Shown here in pieces: positions 27,722 through 44,037 of a DNA stretch of 64,000 bases. The notes beneath the pieces are model-generated. The model saw only the letters and a program-made list of their open reading frames with translations, had not been told where the DNA came from and did no database searches. Location of the stretch: the NCBI RefSeq assembly GCF_001814775.1, contig NZ_KV817781.1:153576-217575 (forward strand). The letters run 5' to 3'. A program made the position numbers and the translations under genes. Source of the stretch: Streptococcus sp. HMSC067H01 (GTDB lineage: Bacteria; Bacillota; Bacilli; Lactobacillales; Streptococcaceae). The stretch's first letter is position 1. Every line of letters starts with the position of its first letter.

Positions 27722-28135
27722 ATGTCTAATTATCGTAGAACATCAAAACCTAAAACGGAACACATCAAAAAAGGATTTACTGTTTTTCAAAAAACGATTG
27801 CTACTATCGGTAGTATTCTGGGACTGATTACTGCAAGCATCACCATCATGAATGCTATGAATAACAACAACAATAATAACTCTAAAAAAGAAACTACGAC
27901 AACCCAGACAACTGTCATAAAAGAGATTCAAAAGGAATCCCCTCAAGAGAACACTACTCCCAACAAGGATAATACTTCTACAAAGGACAACACACAAGAA
28001 GAAACGACAAGTCAATCTAGTAGCAGTGAAGAAAGCAAGAAAGAAGAGTCGACAAGTAAAAAAGAGCAAACTGACACTCCTTCTAGTACACAAGCAACAG
28101 ATACAGCTACTACAGCTACAAGTGGGGCTTCCTAA
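27722..28135 (+). CDS. Small membrane protein with Ser/Thr-rich tail (DUF6556-like)
   Basis: 137 residues with AAAGGAG before the ATG and a TATAAT at 27692-27697. A basic N-terminus (YRRTSKPKTEHIKKG), one hydrophobic segment (TIATIGSILGLITASITIMNAM, about 24-45), a run of seven Asn, then about 85 residues of Thr, Ser, Lys, Glu and Gln. The tail is probably extracellular. It resembles a family in streptococci listed as DUF6556. No function known. Confidence 0.7.
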   Translation: MSNYRRTSKPKTEHIKKGFTVFQKTIATIGSILGLITASITIMNAMNNNNNNNSKKETTTTQTTVIKEIQKESPQENTTPNKDNTSTKDNTQEETTSQSSSSEESKKEESTSKKEQTDTPSSTQATDTATTATSGAS

Positions 28136-28144
28136 AAATAACCA

Positions 28145-28176
28145 AAAACCAGTGATTGTTGCAGCACTGGTTTTTT
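28145..28176 (+). terminator. Terminator after the 27722 gene
   Basis: Stem AAAACCAGTG / CACTGGTTTT followed by TT. Confidence 0.8.
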
Positions 28177-28200
28177 ACATGATTCAATATCGAGCCTATA

Positions 28201-28257
28201 AAAAAGCGAACAAGACCAGATTCTGTTCATCAGAAAACTAGTTTTGTCCGCTTTTTT
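28201..28257. terminator. Long A/T-flanked hairpin
   Basis: AAAAAGCGAACAAGA pairs (with two mismatches) with TTTTGTCCGCTTTTT; probable bidirectional terminator between the plus-strand 27722 gene and the converging giant surface-protein gene. Confidence 0.6.
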
Positions 28258-28262
28258 TGATT

Positions 28263-28437
28263 GAGGCTGGGACAAAAGTCCTATCCTCTCAATTGTCTTT
28301 GGATTGTCGAGCAAGACGCAGTGGTTGAGTGGGCTCTTCTACGCTGATTTCATCAGCTTTTACAGCCCTACTCAACTGTGCGGAGGTGGGACGACGAAAT
28401 CGAATTCTAACGAATTACCGATTTCTGTCCCACTCTC
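28263..28437 (+). repeat. 175-bp structured intergenic repeat, copy 1
   Basis: Same length as the copy at 62958-63132 and differs at three positions. Ends are imperfect inverted repeats (GAGGCTGGGACA / TGTCCCACTCTC). Three hairpins follow each other inside, the last with a long stem running from GTGGGAC through GAAATCG to CGATTTC and GTCCCAC. It is not BOX. Its in-frame ORF is a by-product of the repeat. Located between converging genes. Confidence 0.85.
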
Positions 28438-28464
28438 TATGACTTGGATGCTTATTACATCATC

Positions 28465-31400
28465 TTATTGGTCTTCTTTTTTCTTTCCCATTGCAAACAT
28501 ACCAAGAAGTGCTCCTACTAGACCTACGGCTGCAAGGCCAGCATTTTCTTTAGTGCCTGTCTCTGGGAGTTTGTATTGATGACTTGCAGGTGCTTGGTAG
28601 GTCTTATCTTGTGACATAGTAAGAGCTACAAGAGACTGCTCATCTTTGTATTCTGGAACCTCATGGATAGCACCTTCTGCTCCATTGACACCACCTGTGA
28701 ATTCTGGGCTTACTTCTTGAACAGCTGCTTCGACACCATTCACTCCACCAGTAAACTCTGGGACTTCATGAATAGCTGCTTCTGCTCCATTGACACTGCC
28801 TGTGAATTCTGGACTTACTTCCTGAACAGCTGCTTCGGCACCATTCACTCCGCCAGTAAACTCTGGAACTTCATGAATAGCGGCCTCTGCTCCATTAACA
28901 CTGCCTGTGAATTCTGGGCTTACTTCCTGAATAGCTGCTTCTTCACCTGCTGTACCAATAGCTCCTGTATATTCTGAAACTTCATGAACAGCTGCTTCGA
29001 CTGCGTTAACGCCACCCTTGAATTCTGGTACTTCTACTACTGGTGCTGCTTCTTCACCTGCTGTGCCAATTGCTCCTGTGTATTCTGGAATTTCCACTAC
29101 TGGAGCTGCTTCATCGCCTGCTGTGCCAATAGCTTCAGTGTACTCTGGAACTTCATGAACAGCTGCTTCGACACCATTTACTCCACCGGTAAATTCTGGA
29201 ACTTCTACTATTGGTGCTGCTTCATCACCCTTACTTGTAGTTGGAGCTGGTTTCTCTGGTTCTTCCGGAAGTTCTTGGTGGAATGTAGTCATTTCGTAGA
29301 ACTCTGGTCTGCCACCTTCCCAAACAAGTTTGACATCCAATAATGGAGACTTATCTCTGACAACAAATGTTTGGAAGCTTGAGGTAATTTCACCTAGTTC
29401 TGACCAAGCATCTGCTTTATCTTCTTTCAGAGTACGAGCAAGCACACGAGCTTTCACTCCTTGAGGAAGACTTGAAACAAGTCGGATATGGTTAGCATCT
29501 GTCGGTTCTGACAAGTGGTAGACAAGCTCACCTTGTTCTTTCTCAGCCTTGTAGCTTGTCAAGACTTTACCATCAACAATATTAGTGTAAAGGTTGCCTT
29601 GGCTTTCACCGCTGTTTCCTTCTACAGTTGGGTCATTGATTGGTTTCACGAATTCACCATCATTGATAACCAACTCAGTGAAGCCTACAAAACGAGCATC
29701 ATAGTCTGCTGTAAATAGAACACGGAGATAGTTGGCTTTAACTGGGCTTGAAAGTTCACCCTCGATATAGCGATTTCCAGGCATCTTAGAATCATGTGTC
29801 CAGCCATCGGTCAAGGAATCATCACGTGTTTCATTAGCAAGGCCGTCACCAACTGTCACAACATCTGTCCAAGTCTTGCCATCTTGACTGACTTGAATCT
29901 TACCATCACGAAGATAGTTTTGAGTGCCGTCTTGGATGTAAGCTCTAATCTTCTTGATGTCGCGTTCGCTACCAAGTTTCAAGGTGATATGACCATCTTT
30001 ACGAGCATAGTCTGAAAACTCTACAAAGTTATTGTAAACACCATCAAACAATTGATCCAAGTTCTTGATCTTACGAACGTCATTTCGACCGTATGTTGGG
30101 TGGATTCCCATTGATGTAGAATCAAGTGTTGTTGGTTGAACTTCTTTTGTTTTAACAAGTAGAGATGTTGCTGTCACTGCTTGTTCTTGATCAGTCTTAT
30201 TAACCAGACGAACATAACGTACCAAGGACTTATCAGTCACTTGATCAGCTGGATACCATTCTTGGGCATTTGGAGAGAATTCCAAGTTGAGGGATGGATT
30301 TTCAGTACCAAGTGCTTGAATGCTTTCAGCTTGGTGAAGACGATCAAGTTTCATACCCAAGTAGCTATTAGCTGGAAGCTTAGTTCCGCTTGGAATTTGC
30401 AGGTCATAACGGCCCAGGCTATCATAGACTGGAGTTGACTTCAAGCTTTCAACATTTGTATCAGTCAATTCGCTATTGCCTGCACGTGTTTCAACTGAGA
30501 AGTCAGCTATACGCCACCATAGGTTGATGTTCTTAGTATTGCGAACACGGACGTAGCGAGCTGAAATTGGAGTTTCAATTTCTTTGGTTTGTTCACCAGT
30601 CAAGCGATCCAATTCTTGCCATGAGCTACCATCTGCAGAATACTCAAGAACACCTTCTGCTAATTTATCTCCTGATCCTTGAACAAGACGAACCTTAGTC
30701 ACAGGTTTGACTTCACCCAAGTCAAGTTGTACCCAACCATTGACTGGAGTTGTGTCTGTTCTATCAGCGTTTGCAAGCATGGCTTCAGTATTGTCACGTC
30801 CATCTGTAATTTGACCAACCGTTGTGTTGTACTTGTACATAAGATTTGGACTGATAGTCACAGTAGCTGACTGTTTAGTACGAGTAACTTCTACAGGGCG
30901 GTTAACAGCAATTTCTCTTACAGCAAACCAAGTATTTCCACGATCTGAAGTCGCAATCATTCGAACAGCTTTTGCATTGATATTAAGATTTTCAAATTTA
31001 AGAAGAGGTTCATTACCAGTGTAACTTGGTTCTGAAAGGGTTACCCACTCATCATTTTCATTGAGGTACTCAACTTTAGCATTGTTAAAGGTATCACGAG
31101 GATTTGCTTGAGTTCCCATTGCAAATGTCAAGTTTTGGATTGGAACAGCTTTGTTAAATTTCAAGCCAATGTAGTCACCAGTTTGAATACTGTTTGGTGA
31201 TTTGATCAAGGCATGAGTTCCTAGATCTCCGTCAGTCACTTCAGCAAGTCCACCTTCTACACCTGTACGGTTAGTGATAAAGGTACTAATCACTTGATCT
31301 GGATGCAAGGCTTTTTGAACTTCTGTTGCAAGGATCTCACGAAGTCCAAGCAAGAATGGACGGATATGTTGAACACCTAACTCAGCTCTCTCATCATGGT

Positions 31401-34400
31401 CTACATAATGGAAGGTATAAGTTTGAGACTGTTCATATAGTTTCAATCCCTTATAGTAGCTATCCCATAGTTTTGCAGAATCATTGGTTTCGATAGCTTC
31501 TGTACCATCAAGAAGAGCACTTAAGGCATCCATTTGGTCAATGGTATTATCCAACCAATAGTGGATTTGAGCACGCATCTTCTCATCACCAGATGCTTTA
31601 TAAAGTTGTGCTGCAGCTTTTAGTTTAGCAAATTCTGCACGCAATTCTTGACGCTCTGCACTGACATCTTGACCAGCTTTCAACTTAGACATGAAGCTTG
31701 CCAATTTCGGTGCAAGTTCAACAGACTCTTCCAATTTCACAACACGACCATCCATGTTTTGGTTGATCATATGTTTACCAAGCTCACGGAAGGCAAGAGA
31801 TGTCTCACTATCTGTAAACTTACCGTTTTCAACAAAGTTGAAAGCGATGTCATTTACTTTCTTAGCTTCTTCTTCAGACTTCCATTGTTTCCATGCATAC
31901 TGAGCTGCAGAGAAGAGGGCAATCTTCGATGGCTCAGATTGTTGCATTGGGTTCAACATGATACCTGATAGGAGACTAGGGTCCACATTTGGATGAAGGA
32001 ATTTCTCACCACCACCCAAGATCAAGTGTTGTTTAGAGTTATCTGTAACAGGCCAGTTTACCCATAGAGAAACTGGTCGGTAGGTCTTACCTCCTGCAGT
32101 CAGGTTATTCTTAAGGTTAGAGAGGAAGCTTTCAGACACTTCACCCCAAATCTTACCACCAGTAAGGGTCATAGAAGTTGAAGTTGGAAGATTTTCATTT
32201 AGAGATTTCAACTCATCTTCACGACCATTACCCCAATACTGACCTGGGACAAAAATCATTTCCTTACGAAGGCCAACATAAGTTGCTTGTTTTTCAGTCA
32301 ACCAATCTGTCATGTCCTTCATCAAGCGGTTGTAGCTATTGTAGCCACCAACTGGACTTGGAGCATCATCGGCCAAAATACCGAACTCACGAACACCGAC
32401 ATCCATCAATTGAGTGAACTTAGCCTTAATGGTTTCCAAATCTTGTTGGTAATCAGCATCGTTGCCAAAACGGATACGGTTGTTCATGAATGGGTGGATG
32501 GTCCAAACATAACGAGTCTTGTTTTGGTTTCCGACACGTGCCAATTCACGAATTTCAGCTAGTTTTTCTTCTGGATAAAGTTCACGCCATTTCTTGTTGT
32601 GGTATGGATCGTCTTTTGGTGCAAAGAAGTATTGAGTCAACTTCAAGTCACCACCATAGCGCATCAACTCAGCACGATCAGCATTGCTCCAAGGGTTACC
32701 ATAGTATCCTTCGATAAAGCCACGATTCTTAATTTCAGCGAAGTCTTCAACTGTTACGTTACGCAAGACTGGAGCTTGACTTTCATTGAGCATGTGTTTC
32801 AAGGTTGTCAAACCATAGAAGACAGCATCTGTATCCTTACCGACGATAGAGATTGTATTGTTCTTGATTGACAAGGCATAGGCATCAATCTTGTCAAATA
32901 ATCCTTGAGAAATTCCTGACACTTCTTTTTCAGCCTGTGAATTTTGTCCATGAACACCAAGGTAGATATTTGTTGCACCTGCTACAGGTGCTTGGCTGCT
33001 TGTGTATGAAATTTGATGATCTTGTAGAACACTCTTCAAGCGGTTACGAGTATAGATATCTAACTGATCGCCCATAACAAGATTTACTTGTTTATGGAGT
33101 TTCGTAACGCCTTCACCATAAGTTACTTTTTGTGGTGTTGGGAATACCTTATATTCTTTCTTGAGATAGTCTTGACTTTGTACTGCTGCAGCAACTACGT
33201 CATCACTAGCAGGTTTGCTAGCTACAAAGCTATCAGCAAGTTCAGTTGTACCATCGCTTACTTCTTCAACTTTAGGTTTTTCTGGAGTGACAGGTTTCTC
33301 AGGAGTGACAGGTTTTTCTGGACTAACTGACTCTTCTGGTTTGCTATCAGAAAGTGGCTTAAGAAGTTGAATCTCTGCTGCACTACCAAATCCACGCACA
33401 CCTTCTAGAACTTTAAACTCTATCTTATCTGTTTCAATAGCCTCAAAGTTTACTGTTTTTTCTTTGGCATTATTTTCCCAAGTTCCTGAGGCAACTTTAA
33501 CCATCTGACCATCTTTTTGAGCATAGATTTCATAAGATGTTACGACACCATTGCCACCACCTGGACGTGGAAGGTAGGTCAGACCATTTACTTTTTCTGC
33601 TGCTTTCAAGTTCATTGCAACAGTGAATGGAGCCTGATCTCCAAACCATTTTGAATGCCAGAAGGTATTTGGATCATTGTCGAAGGCTTTTTCTACTGGA
33701 CCTTCAGTATTGGTTCCTGGTAATTCCTGACTTGTTGCAGAAACTGTAAATTTATCATTTGGAATCAAACGCGGATTTACGAATGGTTCATTTGACAACT
33801 CAGCACTATGCAAGATTCCTTTGAAGCCACCGATTGTTTCAAGAGGTAGAACCAAACTATTATGAGCAAAGCGAGGGTAAGCTGGATTTGCAATACGTTC
33901 AACTTTTTCGCCATCTACATAAACTTCAGTCACTTGAGGTTTGGTTACGACAGAAATTTGATAACGTTTGTTCTTTTCAAGTTTTTTGTTAAATTGGATA
34001 TGGAATTGTTCAAACTTATAAGCGAGGTAGCCATCCTTATCCGCAAGATAAAGTTGGTTGTCTCCGCTAGTTGAGAAGGTTTGTTGACCATCACCAGTTA
34101 CAGTGACATCCAATTTCAAGACATGACTCGGACCAACATCACCAACAAGACCTTCGATAGTGCTATCTTTTTCGAAGTTCAAACCTTCTTCAGTCTTCTG
34201 TACTTTCTTAGCAAGATAATCTTTGATGGTTTCTGGATTGATCTTGAACAAGTCACTTTCGAATACTGTCTTATCAGGATTAGATTGTGGTGCATAAACA
34301 CTTGTTGGCAAGGTACGCTCTGCAAAAGTCTTGCCTGCACGATCAGATCCCCAAGTACGTTCTGCAGTAGTCTGCATACTCTTGAAGAAACGTTTAAAGA

Positions 34401-36861
34401 TATCGTAAGAAGTAAGTCCAGTTTCATGAAGGTCAATATTGTCATTCCAAACTGCGTGACCACCACCGATAATGTTTGGATTAGATGCTTCTAATCGAGG
34501 TCCTCCACCTGTTGTAAAGTCATTTGGAGTCCAACTATTGTATTGGCGTTCATAACTTGCATAGTCTCCGTAACCACCTTGACTATTGCTTCCACTAGGA
34601 ACACTATAGGTTGGAATATCTGTGATATTGATAATCTTAGCACCTTGAGCAATAGCATCAGCTGGACGTTGCCATCCGATACTCCAGATATCAACTTCTA
34701 CATCTTTCCAATCAACTGGCGTTGTACCTGGTTTAGCACTAAGTGAACCCCAAATACGTGGTGTATAGCCTTTTCCTTTGATGTACTGGATCATATCATT
34801 TACAAAGCGACGATAACTTTCTGGATTTCCGTAGTACTCATCTGTACCGATATGAACAGTAGAAACACCATGAAGTGGTGCATCTTCACCATCAAGCAAT
34901 TTATCATAGACTGATTTGACAAAAGCAAGAGTTTCATCGTACTTATTATCCAAATCCAACATAGCCACACGTTCTACATTGTGTTTTCTCTCACTAAGTC
35001 GCCCCTTATACATCAAGTCTGGACGAACTTTAACGAATGATAGAGCGTGACCTGGAGTGTCAATTTCAGGAACAAGGTTGATATGCAAAGCTTTTGCCCA
35101 CTTGATAATATCTTGCATCTCTTCCTTGGTGTAGTGCTCTTTTGATGTTAATTTTTCACCATTGTCACCAACAACATCTGTTTCTACACGGAAGCCAGTC
35201 TTAGCATTTTTTAGGACATAATCCAGTTCCTCTTGAGGAGTAAGATTTTTCCCTGCTAAATGATCTTTTAAGAAGATATAATTGTCATTCAAGTGCAACT
35301 GCAAGTCGTTCATCTTGTAGTAGGCCATATTGAGCATAATATCTACAAGCGTATCATAAGGAATAAACTTACGACCTGTATCTAGCATAAAGCCACGGTG
35401 GCTGAAGCTTGGGAAATCACGGATTTCACCATTCTGTAAGTCTTTTTCTCCCATCTGAAGGAGAGTACGAGTTGCATAAAAGGCACCTGTATTTGTGGCT
35501 GCTTCTACTGTAATCACACCATTTTGGATAGTGATTCCGTAACCTTCCTTACCATAACCCTTATCTTCAACTTTTTTAAATTCGATCCGTTTCTCAGCTT
35601 CTTGACCACCAAGAGCAAGTTCTAGACCACGACTAGTAAGGTCTAACTGATACATAGATGCTGCTTGATCGAAACCTGAATCACCCAGAGAAATTACTGA
35701 ATTTGCTGTAATTGAAGATTTTCCTTCAGTTCCATACCATTGTTGAACTGCTGGGGCAACTGCTGGTTTGGTTCCAACACCTTCGTCTGCATGTAAGCCT
35801 TTAATAAGGACTTCAAATTCTTTTGTGAAGGTATGAGTATCCTTGATTTGTTGAACCATTACCTTAACAGTTTGGTCTGTTAAGGGTTTGTAGATTTTAT
35901 TATTAAGATCAACAACTCCCTGTTTGTTGCTACCAATCAAGCTAACTTTTCCTGGCAAGCTCGGTAAAACAAGTGACTTACCGTCTTCAGCAACTGTTAG
36001 TTCTGTAACTTGGCGAATGTCTGTCGGTTTGCTGGCATCAGGGATATTTGAATAAGCGCGAATCTCTTGGATACCAACATTTTTCCAGTTCATAGTACCA
36101 GCTTGATAGTCTGTGATTTCAAGTTTAAGGTACTTAGCATGGATAGCTTCTTTTAAGTCAACCTTTTCATCAAGAACAGGTGTTCCTGTTCTTTGATGAG
36201 CCAACTTCCATTCTTTGTTACCTGAACCATTTACATCATCTTGCCCAGCGTAGTAGAGATTCCAAGATTTGATATTTGGATCGTTTTGTTGACCACGAAG
36301 ACGGCGATCCCAATCAATTTCCACATGCTTAATTACAGTTGTCTTTTCAAGTGTAAATTCGATTGTTGGTTTCTCAACGTTTTGGTCAGTAGCCCAACGA
36401 GTATCAGGTTTGCCGTCGATTGCCTTTTCTGCTGTAAATGGTGTGTTGGCTTCATGGTTTGAAGCTGTGGCAGTTGCCTTTTCTAGATGATTGACATCTG
36501 CTGTTTCAACTAAATCCTTAACAACTGGTTTTGTTTCAGCTTGAGGAGCAACTGTCGGAGTTCCTACTTCTTTCTTCGGAGTTTCTTCTACATTTGGCTG
36601 AGTTGCCACCTCAGTGGCTTTATTTTCGACGGCACCAGCATTTGCTTCAGCTTTATCAATAGCTGATGCTAAATCTGCTGGTAACTTTTCCAGTGGTTGG
36701 ACCTGTGTTACTGCTCCCTCAGTTTCTACAGGAACTTCTTTTTCTGCCGCTTGAACCATTCCGGCACCAAAGATACTGGCACCAATCATGACAGAAGCTG
36801 CACCAATCGTAAATTTACGAATACTGTAATGACACCGTTTCTCAAATAAGTGTTTTCCCAT
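28465..36861 (-). CDS. Giant LPxTG surface protein with GH20 and GH84 hexosaminidase domains
   Basis: About 2798 residues from the ATG at 36861 (MGKHLFEKRCHYSIRKF), which has AGGAG in front; an in-frame ATG at 36891 has none. Order: YSIRK signal peptide; acidic linker; discoidin/CBM32-like domain (about 125-270); GH20 domain with HIGTDEYYG (Asp-Glu near 672-673); LamG-like domain (about 930-1075); CBM32-like (about 1085-1190); PEKPVT linker; GH84 N-domain and GH84 catalytic domain with GFIEGYYGNPW (about 1387) and GILADDAPSP (Asp-Asp about 1497-1498); helical segment; further CBM32-like domains (about 1850-2400); tandem repeats (about 2540-2740); LPETG at about 2765 with hydrophobic tail and KKKEDQ. 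It should remove terminal GlcNAc/GalNAc from host glycans at the cell wall. One continuous frame over 8.4 kb, so under selection. Confidence 0.92.
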   Translation of the reverse strand: MGKHLFEKRCHYSIRKFTIGAASVMIGASIFGAGMVQAAEKEVPVETEGAVTQVQPLEKLPADLASAIDKAEANAGAVENKATEVATQPNVEETPKKEVGTPTVAPQAETKPVVKDLVETADVNHLEKATATASNHEANTPFTAEKAIDGKPDTRWATDQNVEKPTIEFTLEKTTVIKHVEIDWDRRLRGQQNDPNIKSWNLYYAGQDDVNGSGNKEWKLAHQRTGTPVLDEKVDLKEAIHAKYLKLEITDYQAGTMNWKNVGIQEIRAYSNIPDASKPTDIRQVTELTVAEDGKSLVLPSLPGKVSLIGSNKQGVVDLNNKIYKPLTDQTVKVMVQQIKDTHTFTKEFEVLIKGLHADEGVGTKPAVAPAVQQWYGTEGKSSITANSVISLGDSGFDQAASMYQLDLTSRGLELALGGQEAEKRIEFKKVEDKGYGKEGYGITIQNGVITVEAATNTGAFYATRTLLQMGEKDLQNGEIRDFPSFSHRGFMLDTGRKFIPYDTLVDIMLNMAYYKMNDLQLHLNDNYIFLKDHLAGKNLTPQEELDYVLKNAKTGFRVETDVVGDNGEKLTSKEHYTKEEMQDIIKWAKALHINLVPEIDTPGHALSFVKVRPDLMYKGRLSERKHNVERVAMLDLDNKYDETLAFVKSVYDKLLDGEDAPLHGVSTVHIGTDEYYGNPESYRRFVNDMIQYIKGKGYTPRIWGSLSAKPGTTPVDWKDVEVDIWSIGWQRPADAIAQGAKIINITDIPTYSVPSGSNSQGGYGDYASYERQYNSWTPNDFTTGGGPRLEASNPNIIGGGHAVWNDNIDLHETGLTSYDIFKRFFKSMQTTAERTWGSDRAGKTFAERTLPTSVYAPQSNPDKTVFESDLFKINPETIKDYLAKKVQKTEEGLNFEKDSTIEGLVGDVGPSHVLKLDVTVTGDGQQTFSTSGDNQLYLADKDGYLAYKFEQFHIQFNKKLEKNKRYQISVVTKPQVTEVYVDGEKVERIANPAYPRFAHNSLVLPLETIGGFKGILHSAELSNEPFVNPRLIPNDKFTVSATSQELPGTNTEGPVEKAFDNDPNTFWHSKWFGDQAPFTVAMNLKAAEKVNGLTYLPRPGGGNGVVTSYEIYAQKDGQMVKVASGTWENNAKEKTVNFEAIETDKIEFKVLEGVRGFGSAAEIQLLKPLSDSKPEESVSPEKPVTPEKPVTPEKPKVEEVSDGTTELADSFVASKPASDDVVAAAVQSQDYLKKEYKVFPTPQKVTYGEGVTKLHKQVNLVMGDQLDIYTRNRLKSVLQDHQISYTSSQAPVAGATNIYLGVHGQNSQAEKEVSGISQGLFDKIDAYALSIKNNTISIVGKDTDAVFYGLTTLKHMLNESQAPVLRNVTVEDFAEIKNRGFIEGYYGNPWSNADRAELMRYGGDLKLTQYFFAPKDDPYHNKKWRELYPEEKLAEIRELARVGNQNKTRYVWTIHPFMNNRIRFGNDADYQQDLETIKAKFTQLMDVGVREFGILADDAPSPVGGYNSYNRLMKDMTDWLTEKQATYVGLRKEMIFVPGQYWGNGREDELKSLNENLPTSTSMTLTGGKIWGEVSESFLSNLKNNLTAGGKTYRPVSLWVNWPVTDNSKQHLILGGGEKFLHPNVDPSLLSGIMLNPMQQSEPSKIALFSAAQYAWKQWKSEEEAKKVNDIAFNFVENGKFTDSETSLAFRELGKHMINQNMDGRVVKLEESVELAPKLASFMSKLKAGQDVSAERQELRAEFAKLKAAAQLYKASGDEKMRAQIHYWLDNTIDQMDALSALLDGTEAIETNDSAKLWDSYYKGLKLYEQSQTYTFHYVDHDERAELGVQHIRPFLLGLREILATEVQKALHPDQVISTFITNRTGVEGGLAEVTDGDLGTHALIKSPNSIQTGDYIGLKFNKAVPIQNLTFAMGTQANPRDTFNNAKVEYLNENDEWVTLSEPSYTGNEPLLKFENLNINAKAVRMIATSDRGNTWFAVREIAVNRPVEVTRTKQSATVTISPNLMYKYNTTVGQITDGRDNTEAMLANADRTDTTPVNGWVQLDLGEVKPVTKVRLVQGSGDKLAEGVLEYSADGSSWQELDRLTGEQTKEIETPISARYVRVRNTKNINLWWRIADFSVETRAGNSELTDTNVESLKSTPVYDSLGRYDLQIPSGTKLPANSYLGMKLDRLHQAESIQALGTENPSLNLEFSPNAQEWYPADQVTDKSLVRYVRLVNKTDQEQAVTATSLLVKTKEVQPTTLDSTSMGIHPTYGRNDVRKIKNLDQLFDGVYNNFVEFSDYARKDGHITLKLGSERDIKKIRAYIQDGTQNYLRDGKIQVSQDGKTWTDVVTVGDGLANETRDDSLTDGWTHDSKMPGNRYIEGELSSPVKANYLRVLFTADYDARFVGFTELVINDGEFVKPINDPTVEGNSGESQGNLYTNIVDGKVLTSYKAEKEQGELVYHLSEPTDANHIRLVSSLPQGVKARVLARTLKEDKADAWSELGEITSSFQTFVVRDKSPLLDVKLVWEGGRPEFYEMTTFHQELPEEPEKPAPTTSKGDEAAPIVEVPEFTGGVNGVEAAVHEVPEYTEAIGTAGDEAAPVVEIPEYTGAIGTAGEEAAPVVEVPEFKGGVNAVEAAVHEVSEYTGAIGTAGEEAAIQEVSPEFTGSVNGAEAAIHEVPEFTGGVNGAEAAVQEVSPEFTGSVNGAEAAIHEVPEFTGGVNGVEAAVQEVSPEFTGGVNGAEGAIHEVPEYKDEQSLVALTMSQDKTYQAPASHQYKLPETGTKENAGLAAVGLVGALLGMFAMGKKKEDQ
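28640..29235 (-). repeat. C-terminal tandem repeats of the GH20-GH84 protein
   Basis: About ten units of 17-20 codons, in two kinds: [17 protein letters not shown] (with VSPEFTGSVNGAEAAIH variants) and EVPEYTGAIGTAGEEAAPVV. Probably a wall-spanning stalk before LPETG. Confidence 0.9.
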
Positions 36862-36892
36862 TTTTCTCCTGTTTCCTTTCATACGCTTCAAG

Positions 36893-36907
36893 AGTAAGCG
36901 TTCTCAT
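36893..36907 (-). promoter_or_regulatory. cre site in the leader of the GH20-GH84 gene
   Basis: Minus strand ATGAGAACGCTTACT fits the CcpA consensus WTGNAANCGNWNNCW at all but one position. It lies about 30 bp before the start codon, so CcpA would act as a roadblock or block initiation. Confidence 0.65.
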
Positions 36908-36922
36908 TCCCCTTTAGAAAAA

Positions 36923-36944
36923 GAGAGGACCTAGAGGTCCTCTC
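36923..36944 (-). terminator. Terminator hairpin between the two giant surface-protein genes
   Basis: Perfect 9-bp stem GAGAGGACC / GGTCCTCTC with a 4-nt loop and a following T run on the minus strand. It lies downstream of the GH101 gene and just ahead of the cre and start of the GH20-GH84 gene. I see no good promoter between hairpin and start. Confidence 0.75.
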
Positions 36945-37015
36945 CGGGTTTTGTTTTTCTCCACTACAATAAGTAAGGAGTTCGAGCCATCGTTAGACGA
37001 AAACTCTCTTATATT

Positions 37016-43729
<6,714 letters not shown>

Positions 43730-43735
43730 TTACAA

Positions 43736-43750
43736 AGTAAGCGTTTGCAT
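43736..43750 (-). promoter_or_regulatory. cre site in the leader of the GH101 gene
   Basis: Minus strand ATGCAAACGCTTACT fits WTGNAANCGNWNNCW at every position. It lies between the promoter and the start codon, indicating CcpA roadblock-type repression by glucose. Confidence 0.8.
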
Positions 43751-43824
43751 TTTTGTTTAAAAAAATATCCTCCTCATTTTTTTAACGCCACTAGATAAAC
43801 ATATAATTTTTTCTATACCAATTT

Positions 43825-43853
43825 AATATATCAAAAACAGTTTAAAAAATCAA
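43825..43853 (-). promoter_or_regulatory. GH101 promoter
   Basis: Minus strand TTGATT (43848-43853), 17-bp spacer, TATATT (43825-43830) with a TG extension. Confidence 0.65.
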
Positions 43854-44037
43854 TACTTTAACAGGTAAAACTAGTAAAAGTATAATCCATTTTCCTGACT
43901 ATTCTGAATAGAATTTCAGAAGGCCTTATTTCTAGCCATTTCGACACAAAAAAAGAAACCTCATCAGAAAAGTTAAACTAACTTCGTCTAACGTTTCAAT
44001 AAAGTTTCCATGCATTTTTATACTATTTTTACGTTTT

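Noticed and set aside
28304..28579. ORF MSSKTQWLSGLFYADF..., also at 62999-63226
   Set aside because: It is identical in both places because it lies in the 175-bp repeat; hairpin-rich, no ribosome site, and the two copies diverge and stop outside the repeat.
28640..29235. Tandem repeats considered as CRISPR or minisatellite
   Set aside because: They are in frame and encode protein repeats before an LPxTG anchor.
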